Assembly: GCA_019637975.1 (NCBI GenBank)
Contig: JAHBUR010000009.1
Span: 1-64,000 of the forward strand
Reading direction: 5' to 3'
Source: Bacteroidota bacterium
GTDB lineage: Bacteria; Bacteroidota; Ignavibacteria; UBA10030; UBA6906
DNA: 64,000 bases
Numbering within the stretch: position 1 is the stretch's first letter; each line of letters opens with the position of its first letter. Below the pieces are notes generated by a model. The model was given only the letters and a program-made list of their open reading frames with translations. It searched no databases and was not told the DNA's origin. Of this stretch, positions 1 through 8,339 are shown piece by piece. The position numbers and the translations under genes were made by a program.

Positions 1-944
1 GACGAGACTGCCAGCAAGTCGGCGAAAACTTTGTGCGGCTCCAATGTTCCTTTCAGATATTCATATCCGGATGAGCCGCCTGTTCCGATTTTCGTCCCAA
101 TCATCCGCTGCACCATCAGAGCATGATTGTAACGCCACGCCGTGAACTGTTCATCCATTTCGATCAATGCCGTGAGTAGTCGGAACGGCGGATGAAGAAT
201 CGGCTCATCATGATAGAGTGAGATGAACAATGCAGCCACCATCGCTTTGCGGGAAAGGCGGCGTTTGTTTTCCTTCATTAACGCATCGTGGGATTTGTCA
301 TCAAGCAACGCATTCAAATCCGTTTCAGAGACACGCAATTCCTGTCCCGAGCCGCGGACCGCCTTTTCGTATTCCCCCAAAAAATCAAAATCATGAACCT
401 CCAAAAACGGTGTCCGCTCAAGCCAATCTTGCACAACCTGAAAAAGAGAAGGCTCGATTTCTGATTGCAGAACGAGGCGTTGATGTTCCTCCGAAAGGTT
501 CACAAAGTACGGCAAACCGGGTGTATATGTGTGACGATGAGTTGGACGGACGCCAATCCGATTCTCCACCAATCGAAATTGGTAGCTTTGAAACCCCGAT
601 GCAGGATACAGTACGTCCCGGAAATCAAGGAAGTCAAGCGCCGTCATCGTCTCAAGAACCCGGATTTGCCCGATGAGAAGTTTCTGGATTTCCGCAATGC
701 GGTTCAGGCGGTGGACGGCAATATGAACCTGGCGTTCATCCACCTTGTTCGACCGAAATTCCCGAATGATTGCATCGAGTTCGAACAAGATTTGTTTGAA
801 CCACAACTCATACGCCTGATGGACGACGATGAACAGCATTTCGTCGTGCGCCTGAACGCCGTGCTTTGCGCTTTCAGGAAACTGGCTGTTGAGAAGCTTA
901 TCGAGTTGCAGGTAGTCGCCGTAATAGAGTGATGTTCGTTTCAT
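1..944 (-). CDS. kynA: Tryptophan 2,3-dioxygenase (3' end cut by window)
   Basis: This gene encodes the heme enzyme that opens the indole ring of L-tryptophan to N-formylkynurenine, the first step of the kynurenine pathway in the cytoplasm. The frame reads without a stop from ATG at 944 to the window edge (about 314 codons). It begins MKRTSLYYGDYLQLDKLL, carries HDEMLFIVVHQAYELWFKQ near residue 35 (heme-proximal and substrate helices), and ends with the family signature MIGTKIGTGGSSGYEYLKG about 30 residues before the edge, so only a short C-terminal tail should be missing. It stands alone: a terminator hairpin separates it from the upstream secreted-protein gene, and no other kynurenine-pathway gene is visible. 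The identification is firm because the GTGGSSG loop and the surrounding helices are diagnostic; the gene symbol follows common bacterial usage. Confidence 0.95.
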   Translation of the reverse strand, partial: MKRTSLYYGDYLQLDKLLNSQFPESAKHGVQAHDEMLFIVVHQAYELWFKQILFELDAIIREFRSNKVDERQVHIAVHRLNRIAEIQKLLIGQIRVLETMTALDFLDFRDVLYPASGFQSYQFRLVENRIGVRPTHRHTYTPGLPYFVNLSEEHQRLVLQSEIEPSLFQVVQDWLERTPFLEVHDFDFLGEYEKAVRGSGQELRVSETDLNALLDDKSHDALMKENKRRLSRKAMVAALFISLYHDEPILHPPFRLLTALIEMDEQFTAWRYNHALMVQRMIGTKIGTGGSSGYEYLKGTLEPHKVFADLLAVS

Positions 945-1047
945 GCTGTGCAAGATTCATGGTTGAGATTGGGGAGGTGCAGTAGGAAAAAGAAAGTCTG
1001 TGACAAAATCAAGAACGAACTTCGCTGAAATACATGCGACCGTCAAT

Positions 1048-1075
1048 AAAAAGGGACTCGCAAGAGTCCCTTTTT
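1048..1075 (-). terminator. Intrinsic terminator after the BNR/T9SS gene
   Basis: A perfect 12-bp stem (AAAAAGGGACTC / GAGTCCCTTTTT) with a GCAA tetraloop lies 24 bp past the stop codon of the BNR-repeat gene. Runs of A and T flank the stem on both sides, so it could act in either direction. By position it ends the minus-strand transcript and insulates the tryptophan dioxygenase gene. Confidence 0.85.
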
Positions 1076-1098
1076 GATCCACCTCATCATTCCGGAAG

Positions 1099-2637
1099 CT
1101 ATTTCATGAGCAGAAGTTTCCGGGTTTCCACAAACGAGCCTGTCTGCAGTTTATACAGATACATGCCGCTTGCGAGACTTCCAGCGTCAAATCTTGCTTT
1201 GTACGAGCCTGCGTTGAGGTTTTCCGAAACCAGTTTCTGAACTTCCCTTCCGAGCAAATCGTACACGGTCAGCCTTACAAACTCACTCTTCGGAATTGCA
1301 AATTCGATTGTGGTTGTTGGATTGAACGGGTTAGGATAATTCTGCTTCAGAACATACACATCAGGAACTCCGGCATTTGTCGGGCGTACATCCGTCGGTG
1401 TTGCATTGTAGCGATCATAGAATAACTTCCGTTGTCCGCCATCTATGCCAACCCAAATCACGCCCACTTCGGCATCGACATCATAGTACTCGAACACTGT
1501 CGGAATATAGTCGTTTGGTGACCAAACGGGAGGATGGTCGCTCAAGCGAATCCGGCCGGAGACTGTTGTCGGGGCAGATTGGCGGAGAAAAGCGTACATG
1601 ATCTTGTCGGTGTTGTTGTTTACAGTTGCGCCAAGACTGTCTGCATAGTAGATGAAATCCACACCGCCGCCCCCGATGGTGTAATTCCTGAAGTCAAACC
1701 AGTATTCGTCGATATTCGCATTCCCGGCAACGAGGAATGGAGCCCCGAACGTGACTCCCGCGTCCGTACTCACGCGCGCTTCAATATCCATTGAACCCGT
1801 GAGTCCCAGTGTATTAAACAACCACACCACATTGCCGAGTTTTACAGACCCGAATTCTGTTCGATAATTCGTGGTATCGATGTTGACATTCGTAAATCCC
1901 GCCGAAGCAATTGTACCCGGAGCGGTTTCTCGATAGCGGGCCTGACGGATAATGGAGCGAGCCGTATCGGCCTTCACAGGGCCGTAGTAGTTGATAATCA
2001 TCGTGTCGGTCGCTACAGGGTTGAGGAACAGCCTTGGGAACGCGCCAGCAGATGAGAGAAAGATTCTCTGGGACCAGGTCTCTCCACCATTGGAGGAACA
2101 CGCCGCACGGATATCATTGTTGTAGTTTGCATCCCAGAACAAGTACAGCCCCCCTGTACTGGAAGTGGCGACGTCGAAATCACGAATTCTGGTTGAATCG
2201 AGGACTCTGATTGTCGGCGTCTCCACATTCCAATATCGAACAACACCTTCTGCCAGATAGAACAGGTAGATCGAATCGTTTGCCGTACGAACCAGCTTCG
2301 TTTTGTTTACCCACCGGGCAGGTGAAATGGATGTAAACAGCGTCCACGTATCTCCAAAATTCGTCGTCTTGTATATCACCGTTGAACGGCCGGAAACGAT
2401 AGTAGTATCAGGAACAGCAACAAACGCAATGCCGTTGCTTCGTCCGGCAGCCGATGGACGACCGAGCGGTTCACTGTTAACGATAAGCACATCATTTCCC
2501 CACTGCGGGGTGGTCACCGGAGTGAATCCGTCAAGTATTGGAACCACTCTATCGGAGTGATCGATCTCTTGTGACCAAGATGGTAAAGCAATCAGACACA
2601 ACGATAGAACTGCAACAGCAAGTAGAGTCAGCCGCAT
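1099..2637 (-). CDS. Secreted BNR/sialidase-fold protein with T9SS sorting domain
   Basis: A 512-residue exported protein. It has a signal peptide (residues 1-22, LIALPSWS before the cleavage site) and a body with BNR/Asp-box-like motifs of the S-x-D-x-G-x-T-W type (TTNFGDTWTLF near 90, SSNGGETWSQRI near 180, STDAGVTFGAPF near 285), which form blades of a six-bladed beta-propeller. A C-terminal Ig-like T9SS type A domain occupies the last 85 residues (NYPNPFNPTTTIEF, then VYDLLGREV, ending in RKLLLMK). The sorting domain should direct it through the outer membrane to the surface or medium. A strong SD (AAGGAGG, 4 nt before ATG) fixes the start. The catalytic Arg triad of true sialidases is not evident, so the enzymatic role is open; it may simply bind glycans or proteins. 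Confidence 0.85.
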   Translation of the reverse strand: MRLTLLAVAVLSLCLIALPSWSQEIDHSDRVVPILDGFTPVTTPQWGNDVLIVNSEPLGRPSAAGRSNGIAFVAVPDTTIVSGRSTVIYKTTNFGDTWTLFTSISPARWVNKTKLVRTANDSIYLFYLAEGVVRYWNVETPTIRVLDSTRIRDFDVATSSTGGLYLFWDANYNNDIRAACSSNGGETWSQRIFLSSAGAFPRLFLNPVATDTMIINYYGPVKADTARSIIRQARYRETAPGTIASAGFTNVNIDTTNYRTEFGSVKLGNVVWLFNTLGLTGSMDIEARVSTDAGVTFGAPFLVAGNANIDEYWFDFRNYTIGGGGVDFIYYADSLGATVNNNTDKIMYAFLRQSAPTTVSGRIRLSDHPPVWSPNDYIPTVFEYYDVDAEVGVIWVGIDGGQRKLFYDRYNATPTDVRPTNAGVPDVYVLKQNYPNPFNPTTTIEFAIPKSEFVRLTVYDLLGREVQKLVSENLNAGSYKARFDAGSLASGMYLYKLQTGSFVETRKLLLMK

Positions 2638-2777
2638 AGAACCTCCTTGTTTTGGTTGGTAAGAAAAGAGTCAGTGCTTGCCCAGGAAAGGGATTTCTTC
2701 GAGGTGTGTTGTCAGCCGATGCTCTTCCTCGGCACACACAGGAGTGTATCGACTATTAGGGTGAAAAGCAATAACCG

Positions 2778-3701
2778 TTATACCATCATAGCGTCAATGT
2801 GTGACTCAACACTTGCCGCAAGCGCCTCAAGATTGTACCCCCCTTCCAAAACAGAAACAACGGGCGCAACATGCTTCACAAGCCTTGTGAACCCGGCAAA
2901 TGATTTCTCCGTCAACCTCATCCCTCCAAGCGGATCATCCTTGTGCGCATCGAATCCGGCGGAGATGATTAGCAGTTCGGGGCTGAATTTTTTAAGCGCA
3001 GGCACCACTTCATCCGTAAAGGCTTCGAGATAGCGATGTTCTCCCGTTCCGGCGGGGAGCGGGATGTTCAGTGTGAAGCCCTTCCCCTCTCCAATTCCAT
3101 TCTCATCTCTCGCTCCCGTTCCGGGGTAGAACGGATACTGGTGAAGACTGATGTAGAACACCGTCGGGTCGTCCTCAAAGATGTGTTGCGTGCCGTTGCC
3201 GTGATGAACATCCCAATCGAGGATTGCCACCTTCTTCACTCCATGCGTGCGTTGCGCGTAGCGTGCACCGACGGCAACATTGTTGAAGAGGCAGAATCCC
3301 ATTGGCCGGTCGCGCCCGGCATGATGTCCCGGCGGACGGACGGCACAGAATGCCGCGTTTACATGTTTCGTCATTACGGCATCAATGGCGTTGTTTACGG
3401 CCCCGGCAGCGAGGAGGGCTGTGTCTAAAGATTCCCGAACTGCATGCGTATCTCCCTCATCCAGCACGCCGCCGCCTTGCGCACACACCTCCTTGATATA
3501 GCGTAGATGTTCTTCAGTGTGTACGGCCCGAATATCTCCAGTACTCGCAGAAGTTGGTTGAATGTGCGTGAGCATTTGCCACGTTTGCGTCTTCTTCAAA
3601 TACCCGAGCAAGTGCCGTAACCGTTCCGGCCGCTCCGGATGTCCTTCAGGTGTGCGGTGATTCAAAAACGTATCACCGGATACAAAACCGATAGTCTTCA
3701 T
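2778..3701 (-). CDS. Histone deacetylase-like amidohydrolase (HDAC/AcuC family)
   Basis: A zinc-dependent deacetylase of the arginase/HDAC fold, likely removing acetyl groups from protein lysine, acetoin-pathway or polyamine substrates in the cytoplasm. All core motifs are present: HPERPERL near the N-terminus, the catalytic His pair in [10 protein letters not shown], zinc ligands Asp and His in [12 protein letters not shown], the third Asp ligand in [14 protein letters not shown], and the catalytic Tyr in EGGYNLEAL. From the chosen ATG ([10 protein letters not shown]) it is 307 residues, normal for class II-like bacterial members. An upstream in-frame TTG at 3746 would add 15 residues without homology to the family, so I prefer 3701. 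No SD is seen. It is transcribed away from sfsA, and its substrate cannot be told from sequence. Confidence 0.92.
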   Translation of the reverse strand: MKTIGFVSGDTFLNHRTPEGHPERPERLRHLLGYLKKTQTWQMLTHIQPTSASTGDIRAVHTEEHLRYIKEVCAQGGGVLDEGDTHAVRESLDTALLAAGAVNNAIDAVMTKHVNAAFCAVRPPGHHAGRDRPMGFCLFNNVAVGARYAQRTHGVKKVAILDWDVHHGNGTQHIFEDDPTVFYISLHQYPFYPGTGARDENGIGEGKGFTLNIPLPAGTGEHRYLEAFTDEVVPALKKFSPELLIISAGFDAHKDDPLGGMRLTEKSFAGFTRLVKHVAPVVSVLEGGYNLEALAASVESHIDAMMV

Positions 3702-3761
3702 GTGACAGTTCGTCAAGAACGTGGGTTCAGCAAAAACAGATTCCAAATTGGACAGTTATGC

Positions 3762-3789
3762 TTGAACTTTTTTCTGTTTGTGATACAAG
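3762..3789 (+). promoter_or_regulatory. Weak candidate promoter for sfsA
   Basis: TTGAAC (3762-3767), a 16-bp spacer and TACAAG (3784-3789) sit 75 bp before the sfsA start in the 163-bp divergent gap. Both hexamers are imperfect, so this is a positional suggestion only. Confidence 0.3.
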
Positions 3790-3864
3790 ATAACAAGCAT
3801 TTTCAGAATTTCCACGTAATTACCGGGTAGTTTTTCAACTCGCAACAGGAAACAAATCAGCACA

Positions 3865-4578
3865 ATGAAGTTCTCGACGAAGCTTATCGGGGGAAAGCTC
3901 GTCAGGCGCTACCGTCGTTTTTTGGTAGATGTACAGCTTGATAGTGGTCCCGTGGTAACAGCACATTGCCCGAATTCAGGAACGATGGTCGGTTGCTCGG
4001 CTCCGGGCAGCCCGGTATTGTTATCGGAAAGCAAAGATCCGCATCGACGCAACGCCTACACGTGGGAGATGATCCGGATGAACGGCACGTGGGTCGGCAT
4101 CAATGTCGCAATCCCTCGCAGGGTTGTTGCGGAAAATCTTCGCGCCAAACAAATCCCTTCCCTCAAGCATTACACCGAACTGCTGCTCGATGCAGAATAT
4201 GGCCGCGGCAATAAAGTGGATATCATGATGCACGGAAACGATCAGAACGTGTTCATGAACATCCATCATGTTGCGTGGGCGGAGAACGGCGTTGCGAAAT
4301 TTCCCGAAACACCCAATGCCCGCGCACGAAAGGGATTGAAAGACCTCACGGAAATTGCTGCGCAGGGTCATCGTGCTATAGCGTTCTTTTTTATTCAGCG
4401 TGAAGATTGCGATTTTTTCTCCGATGCTGTTGACATTGACCCGGAGTTTGGAAACCTTTTCAGGGAAGCCGTGAAAACGGGCGTGGAAATCATGGCGTAC
4501 AGGGCACGAATCACTCCCGACGAGATATCACTCGGCGTCCCGATTCGAGCTTTGGTTGATGAGCAGGCAGCCGCGTAG
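3865..4578 (+). CDS. sfsA: SfsA family protein with altered nuclease motif
   Basis: A 237-residue full-length member of the SfsA family (sugar fermentation stimulation protein, a DNA/RNA-binding PD-(D/E)XK nuclease-like fold). It keeps the N-terminal OB-like part (RRYRRFLVDVQL, HCPNSGTMVGC, YTWEM) and the C-terminal part (FFFIQREDCDFF, AVDIDPEF, GVEIMAYRARI). The putative catalytic strand, I-E-V-K-S-V-T in typical members, here reads M-N-I-H-H-V-A (codons 4256-4276), so the Glu and Lys are replaced by Asn and His, and the following D-A-V-T segment is also changed. The upstream Asp of the fold (N-K-V-D) is retained. It probably still binds nucleic acid but may have lost catalysis. It lies first in a plus-strand run with a small unknown gene and an Fpg-like glycosylase. 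Confidence 0.9.
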   Translation: MKFSTKLIGGKLVRRYRRFLVDVQLDSGPVVTAHCPNSGTMVGCSAPGSPVLLSESKDPHRRNAYTWEMIRMNGTWVGINVAIPRRVVAENLRAKQIPSLKHYTELLLDAEYGRGNKVDIMMHGNDQNVFMNIHHVAWAENGVAKFPETPNARARKGLKDLTEIAAQGHRAIAFFFIQREDCDFFSDAVDIDPEFGNLFREAVKTGVEIMAYRARITPDEISLGVPIRALVDEQAAA

Positions 4579-4611
4579 AGAACCTGGAGTAGCAACACTC
4601 ATTGCTGTCCA

Positions 4612-5016
4612 ATGACCTTCCTCCCAAGCCAACTTGAAGAAATCCTGGCTGAAATAATTGACGGACGAATCGTCAAACGCGCAAAGCACGAGCTGCGCTG
4701 GAACTCGCGTGATGTTTCGCTGGAGTTCATTGAGGTACTGAAACAACGCGGCTATGCGCCTGTCACGGTTGCGGGTGTACACGTAACTCCCGGCGAACGC
4801 GTTCCCGCGTTTTATCTCGACAATGCATGCGCGTATTTCGGTTGGATTTTTTGGGAAAAATTTTCCCAACTCAAACTCCGCAAACTGTTCGGTTCGGTCG
4901 TTCGTAACGGAAAAGGCGACTGGGCTGTTCAGATTTCCGACAAACGCAACACCATTATCTACGCCAACCCATCTCTCAAACTCGAAATGGACATCGAAAA
5001 CCCTTCGGGGTTCTGA
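4612..5016 (+). CDS. Small conserved-looking protein of unknown function
   Basis: A 134-residue cytoplasmic-type protein that I do not recognise. It has no signal peptide or membrane segment. It begins with an amphipathic helix (SQLEEILAEIIDGRIVKRA), has a mixed alpha/beta composition, and ends with a strand-rich segment. It sits 33 bp after sfsA and 84 bp before the Fpg-like gene on the same strand, which supports it as a real gene. An antiparallel frame on the minus strand (4528-5163, 211 codons) overlaps both neighbours and has no recognisable domain, so I treat that as a shadow. No SD is evident. Codon use resembles its neighbours. Confidence 0.55.
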   Translation: MTFLPSQLEEILAEIIDGRIVKRAKHELRWNSRDVSLEFIEVLKQRGYAPVTVAGVHVTPGERVPAFYLDNACAYFGWIFWEKFSQLKLRKLFGSVVRNGKGDWAVQISDKRNTIIYANPSLKLEMDIENPSGF

Positions 5017-5100
5017 AGCCGGTCCCACCCAGGTCAAACAAGCAGAGTACCCGTCGGCTGCGTATATTGCCATTGTCAGATACTTCACTTCATCGAGCAT

Positions 5101-5946
5101 ATGCCCGAACTCCCCGATCTTCTCTACATTAAAAACCATCTCGACAGAAACGTCTGTCGCCATACCATCACAAAAGTTGACATCAACCAGCCGGTTGTCC
5201 TGCGTGTTGCCGTTGAAGGGAGATTTGGCGATCTGCTTACAGGCAAGACAATCACATCATGCACAATTCACGGCCCGTTTATCAAGCTTGACTGTTCGGG
5301 CGATCTCGATCTTGTGATGAACCTGATGTTAGCCGGGAAATTGCAGCATCAACGACAGCATGAAAAGGGGGCCGGACATCTCTGTTTCTCGCTATTCTTG
5401 AACGACGGTTCGAGATTGAATCTGTGTGATGAACAGAAAATGGCAAAAGCATACCTCGTGCGGCATGGCGAGTATGCAGCCATTCCGAAGTATCGTGAGC
5501 AAGGCGTCGATATCATGTCTCCGGTTTTCACGCTTCCGTTGTTTGTTGAATTGGCAAAGAAACACACACGCAAGCAGGTTCGAGTGTTCCTTAACGACCA
5601 CACTATTCTCAGCTCCATCGGCAACGCGTATGCAGACGAAATTCTGTTCGAAGCAAAGATCCATCCCAAGACATTCGTTGCCAGGCTCCCGGATGAAGTA
5701 CTCGATCAACTCTATCACTCCATTCTCTCCGTCATGAAATGGGGGATCGAACAAGTTGAATCGGCCGCGCAACCGATTCATATCAAAGTACGTGACCACA
5801 TGAACGTCCGCAATCGCAAAGACCAGCCCTGCCCCCGTTGCGGAACAAAAATCCGCCGTGAAGGCGTTAGGGGATATGACGTCTTTTTCTGCCCGAAGTG
5901 CCAAGCGCCGACGAGAAAGTCGTTTATTGATTGGAATCCAACGTAG
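5101..5946 (+). CDS. Divergent Fpg/Nei-family DNA glycosylase
   Basis: A 281-residue base-excision repair-type protein. The N-terminus MPELPD keeps the catalytic Pro2 and Glu3 of the Fpg/Nei family, the H2TH region is recognisable (SSIGNAYADEILFEA, compare G-N-I-Y-A in Fpg), and a C-terminal C4 zinc finger is intact (CPRCG ... CPKCQ, residues about 240-268). Several canonical Fpg residues differ: the K57 position of E. coli Fpg reads Pro (H-G-P-F), H-L-G-M-S-G reads N-L-M-L-A-G, and the void-filling D-P-R-R-F-G loop reads D-E-Q-K-M-A. This resembles the widespread MPELPD subgroup, whose lesion preference may differ from 8-oxoguanine. A glycosylase/lyase role is probable; the substrate is unknown. 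Confidence 0.85.
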   Translation: MPELPDLLYIKNHLDRNVCRHTITKVDINQPVVLRVAVEGRFGDLLTGKTITSCTIHGPFIKLDCSGDLDLVMNLMLAGKLQHQRQHEKGAGHLCFSLFLNDGSRLNLCDEQKMAKAYLVRHGEYAAIPKYREQGVDIMSPVFTLPLFVELAKKHTRKQVRVFLNDHTILSSIGNAYADEILFEAKIHPKTFVARLPDEVLDQLYHSILSVMKWGIEQVESAAQPIHIKVRDHMNVRNRKDQPCPRCGTKIRREGVRGYDVFFCPKCQAPTRKSFIDWNPT

Positions 5947-6086
5947 AAATCTGTTCATTTATAGGAGCCGCTCATTGAGAACGCCGGAGTTTCGCAGCGA
6001 GATTCCGCTTGCGGTAGATGTCGGTGAAGAATGACGCGCCGCAGCTGTCCGCCATTCATCAATTGTGTTACTGAAAGGAATCACGC

Positions 6087-7760
6087 ATGAAACAACGCAC
6101 CGTTGCATTTGTTCTGACAACATGTTCGCTCGCCCTCGCCTCCTGTACTTCCCGCGAAGGCTCAGACACGCCGGAACCGGGAGCAGTCAACGTCCTGAAT
6201 CACGTAACCACACATTCCCTTATGGGACACATCCGGTTTCTTTCGGATGATCTCCTCGAGGGACGCGGCCCGAACACTCGCGGCGACAAGCTCACGCAAA
6301 CATACATCGCTTCGCAGATGGAGATGCTGGGACTGCAGCCGGGTGGCGACGACGGTACGTACCTGCAGGCCTTTCCGATGGTATCCACAACGGTTGATCC
6401 ATCTATTACTCTTACCTTCACGCACAAGGGCAAGTCGATTCAATTGCGGAACCGCGCCGAGTTCGTGGGCGTTGCGGGGCGACAGCAGGAACGGGTGGAA
6501 GTGAAGGATGCTGAGCTGGTGTTTGTCGGCTACGGCATCGAAGCTCCCGAGCAGGAGTGGGATGATTACAAGGATGTTGATGTGAAAGGGAAGATTCTGC
6601 TGTTCATGAACAACGATCCCGCGGGGGACGATCCGGCATTCTTCGGCGGCGACGCCCGCACGTATTACGGACGCTGGACGTACAAGTACGAGATTGCCGC
6701 GGCGAAAGGAGCTGCAGGAGCAATCGTGATTCATACCGACGAATCGGCCGGATACGGCTGGAACGTTGTGGAGAATTCGTGGAGTAGGGAACGCTTCGCC
6801 CTTGCAAATGATCCTGCGGGACCATCAACGCTGTTCAACGGCTGGACGACATCCGCCGCCACGGAAAAACTCCTCAGTCTTTCAGGCCATTCGCTTGACG
6901 AGTTGATGAAAAGCGGCGAGAGCAAATCCTTCACGCCCGTACCGCTCGGCATCACGATGTCAACAGTCGTCAAGACGACAATCAAAACCGCGACGTCGGC
7001 AAACGTTATCGGCGTACTTCCCGGACGCGACCCGGTACTGAAAAACGAAGCGGTGGTGTTCACGGCTCATCACGATCATCTCGGAATCACCGCCCCCGTG
7101 AACGGCGATTCCATCAACAACGGCGCAATGGATAATGCCACCGGTGTGAGCGCCTTGCTGAACATCGCTGCCATGTTCATTTCGTTGGATGAGAAACCGA
7201 AACGCTCGATCGTTTTCGCTGCCGTCGGTGCGGAGGAATCCGGCACACTCGGGTCCGAACATTACGTTCTCAATCCATTTTTTCCGATGAGCAAGACCGC
7301 AGCGAACATCAACATCGATGGCATGAATGTTCTCGGCAAAACGGGCGACGTTATAATGATCGGTTACGGAAAATCGAGTATCGACAAGATTCTCACGGAT
7401 GTCGCGGCATGGCAGAAACGCATCGTGAAGCCGGATCAATTTCCCGAGCAGGGGGCGTTCTATCGTTCCGATCAGTTCAACTTCGCGAAAGCCGGCGTGC
7501 CGTGCATGTATCTCCGGGCCGGCCTGGACTACATCGGCAAGCCTCCGGAGTTTGCGCAGGAGAAAGTACGCGAGTACGTCAGAACCCGGTATCACCAACC
7601 TTCGGATGAGATTACGCCGGATTGGGATTTGAGCGGCGCTGTGGAAGATATTCAACTGACGTTTCTTGTCGGGCACAACATTGCCAACCGGAAGGAAACC
7701 CCCCGCTGGAACGCCGGTGATGAGTTTGAAACTGCGCGGCTCAAGTCGCTCGCCGAGTAA
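6087..7760 (+). CDS. M28 family metallopeptidase, PA-domain lipoprotein
   Basis: A 557-residue exported zinc aminopeptidase. The signal sequence ends in a lipobox (LALASC, Cys19), so it is membrane-anchored. A protease-associated domain (about residues 125-250, VFVGYGIEAP onward) is inserted before the catalytic half. M28 metal ligands are visible in order: H in TAHHDHLGI, bridging D in GAMDNATGVS, catalytic and ligand E-E in VGAEESGTLGSEH, D in NINIDGMN, and the last H in RYHQPSDE. The start is supported by AAGGA seven bases upstream. It probably trims peptides in the periplasm or at the cell surface, feeding the peptide uptake suggested by the POT transporter at 15 kb. Confidence 0.93.
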   Translation: MKQRTVAFVLTTCSLALASCTSREGSDTPEPGAVNVLNHVTTHSLMGHIRFLSDDLLEGRGPNTRGDKLTQTYIASQMEMLGLQPGGDDGTYLQAFPMVSTTVDPSITLTFTHKGKSIQLRNRAEFVGVAGRQQERVEVKDAELVFVGYGIEAPEQEWDDYKDVDVKGKILLFMNNDPAGDDPAFFGGDARTYYGRWTYKYEIAAAKGAAGAIVIHTDESAGYGWNVVENSWSRERFALANDPAGPSTLFNGWTTSAATEKLLSLSGHSLDELMKSGESKSFTPVPLGITMSTVVKTTIKTATSANVIGVLPGRDPVLKNEAVVFTAHHDHLGITAPVNGDSINNGAMDNATGVSALLNIAAMFISLDEKPKRSIVFAAVGAEESGTLGSEHYVLNPFFPMSKTAANINIDGMNVLGKTGDVIMIGYGKSSIDKILTDVAAWQKRIVKPDQFPEQGAFYRSDQFNFAKAGVPCMYLRAGLDYIGKPPEFAQEKVREYVRTRYHQPSDEITPDWDLSGAVEDIQLTFLVGHNIANRKETPRWNAGDEFETARLKSLAE

Positions 7761-7789
7761 TTGAATAAAGGGTGTTCCTGTGGTATATT
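7761..7789 (+). promoter_or_regulatory. Promoter of the RsbRD-like gene
   Basis: TTGAAT (7761-7766), a 17-bp spacer and TATATT (7784-7789) immediately follow the M28 stop codon. The spacing is ideal and the -10 is identical to two other strong promoters in this window. Transcription would start near 7796, giving a leader of roughly 45 nt. Confidence 0.55.
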
Positions 7790-7835
7790 TATGATGAAGT
7801 TGAACCGCTTCCAGCCCATTACAATATGCCACAGG
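7777..7835 (+). repeat. 13-bp inverted repeat spanning -10 and SD
   Basis: CCTGTGGTATATT (7777-7789) and AATATGCCACAGG (7823-7835) are inverted copies with a single mismatch, separated by 33 bp. The left arm overlaps the predicted -10 and the right arm overlaps the AGGTGA ribosome-binding site. The arms could be operator half-sites about 46 bp apart centre to centre; if transcription begins further upstream they could instead pair in RNA and mask the SD. Confidence 0.6.
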
Positions 7836-7842
7836 TGACCTC

Positions 7843-8298
7843 ATGACACTACAGGACGTTCTGCACGAACATTCCAACTCCATCATCAATGAAGCGATGG
7901 TTGCGCTGCAACGATCCCATTTGACGAACTACGAAAAGGCCGGGCCCGATCATACGCACCAGCGAATCAAGGCATTGTTTGTTCTTGCCGTTCGCGGCAT
8001 CAAAGAGCGCAACGTCGGACCCATGATTGCCCACGCCAACACTATTGCCGAAGAACGCTTCAAAGCAGGATACGATCTGTCCGAGGTCCAGACGGCATTC
8101 AATGTCTTGGAGGAAACAATCTGGCGCCATATTATCAAGAACGTTCCCGCCGCTGATCTTGCTGAGGCGCTTGGGCTGGTCTGCACGGTGTTGGGTGCAG
8201 GGAAAGATGCGCTTGCGCGAAGCTACGTCTCTCTCGCCAGCAAAACAAAGGCGCCATCTCTTAATCTTGAATCACTGTTCACAGGAACTGCCGGGTAA
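7843..8298 (+). CDS. RsbRD N-terminal-like sensor/regulatory protein
   Basis: A 151-residue all-helical soluble protein resembling the N-terminal domain of RsbRD/RsbR-type co-antagonists (a globin-like bundle upstream of STAS domains in stressosome proteins). Recognisable features are an N-terminal helix with conserved I-I-x-E, a central A-E-E-R-F-K-A-G-Y-D-L-S-E-V segment (residues 67-80), and the following helices leading to a short C-terminal tail with no STAS domain. It therefore probably acts by itself or with separate STAS/kinase partners that are not in the window. It has its own promoter and an inverted-repeat operator-like element, unusual among its neighbours. The PP2C phosphatase at 18.7 kb is the only other partner-switching-type gene here; a link is conjecture. 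Confidence 0.65.
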   Translation: MTLQDVLHEHSNSIINEAMVALQRSHLTNYEKAGPDHTHQRIKALFVLAVRGIKERNVGPMIAHANTIAEERFKAGYDLSEVQTAFNVLEETIWRHIIKNVPAADLAEALGLVCTVLGAGKDALARSYVSLASKTKAPSLNLESLFTGTAG

Positions 8299-8339
8299 GA
8301 ACCTCCGGCATTCTTCTCCATCAATCCGAAGGATTTATC

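Noticed and set aside
4528-5163. 211-codon minus-strand frame between sfsA and the Fpg-like gene
   Set aside because: It overlaps the ends of two confirmed plus-strand genes; the 134-residue plus-strand frame fits the spacing better. Some doubt remains.
6960-7889. 309-codon minus-strand frame over the M28 gene
   Set aside because: It lies antisense to the catalytic half of a well-recognised peptidase and crosses into the next gene.
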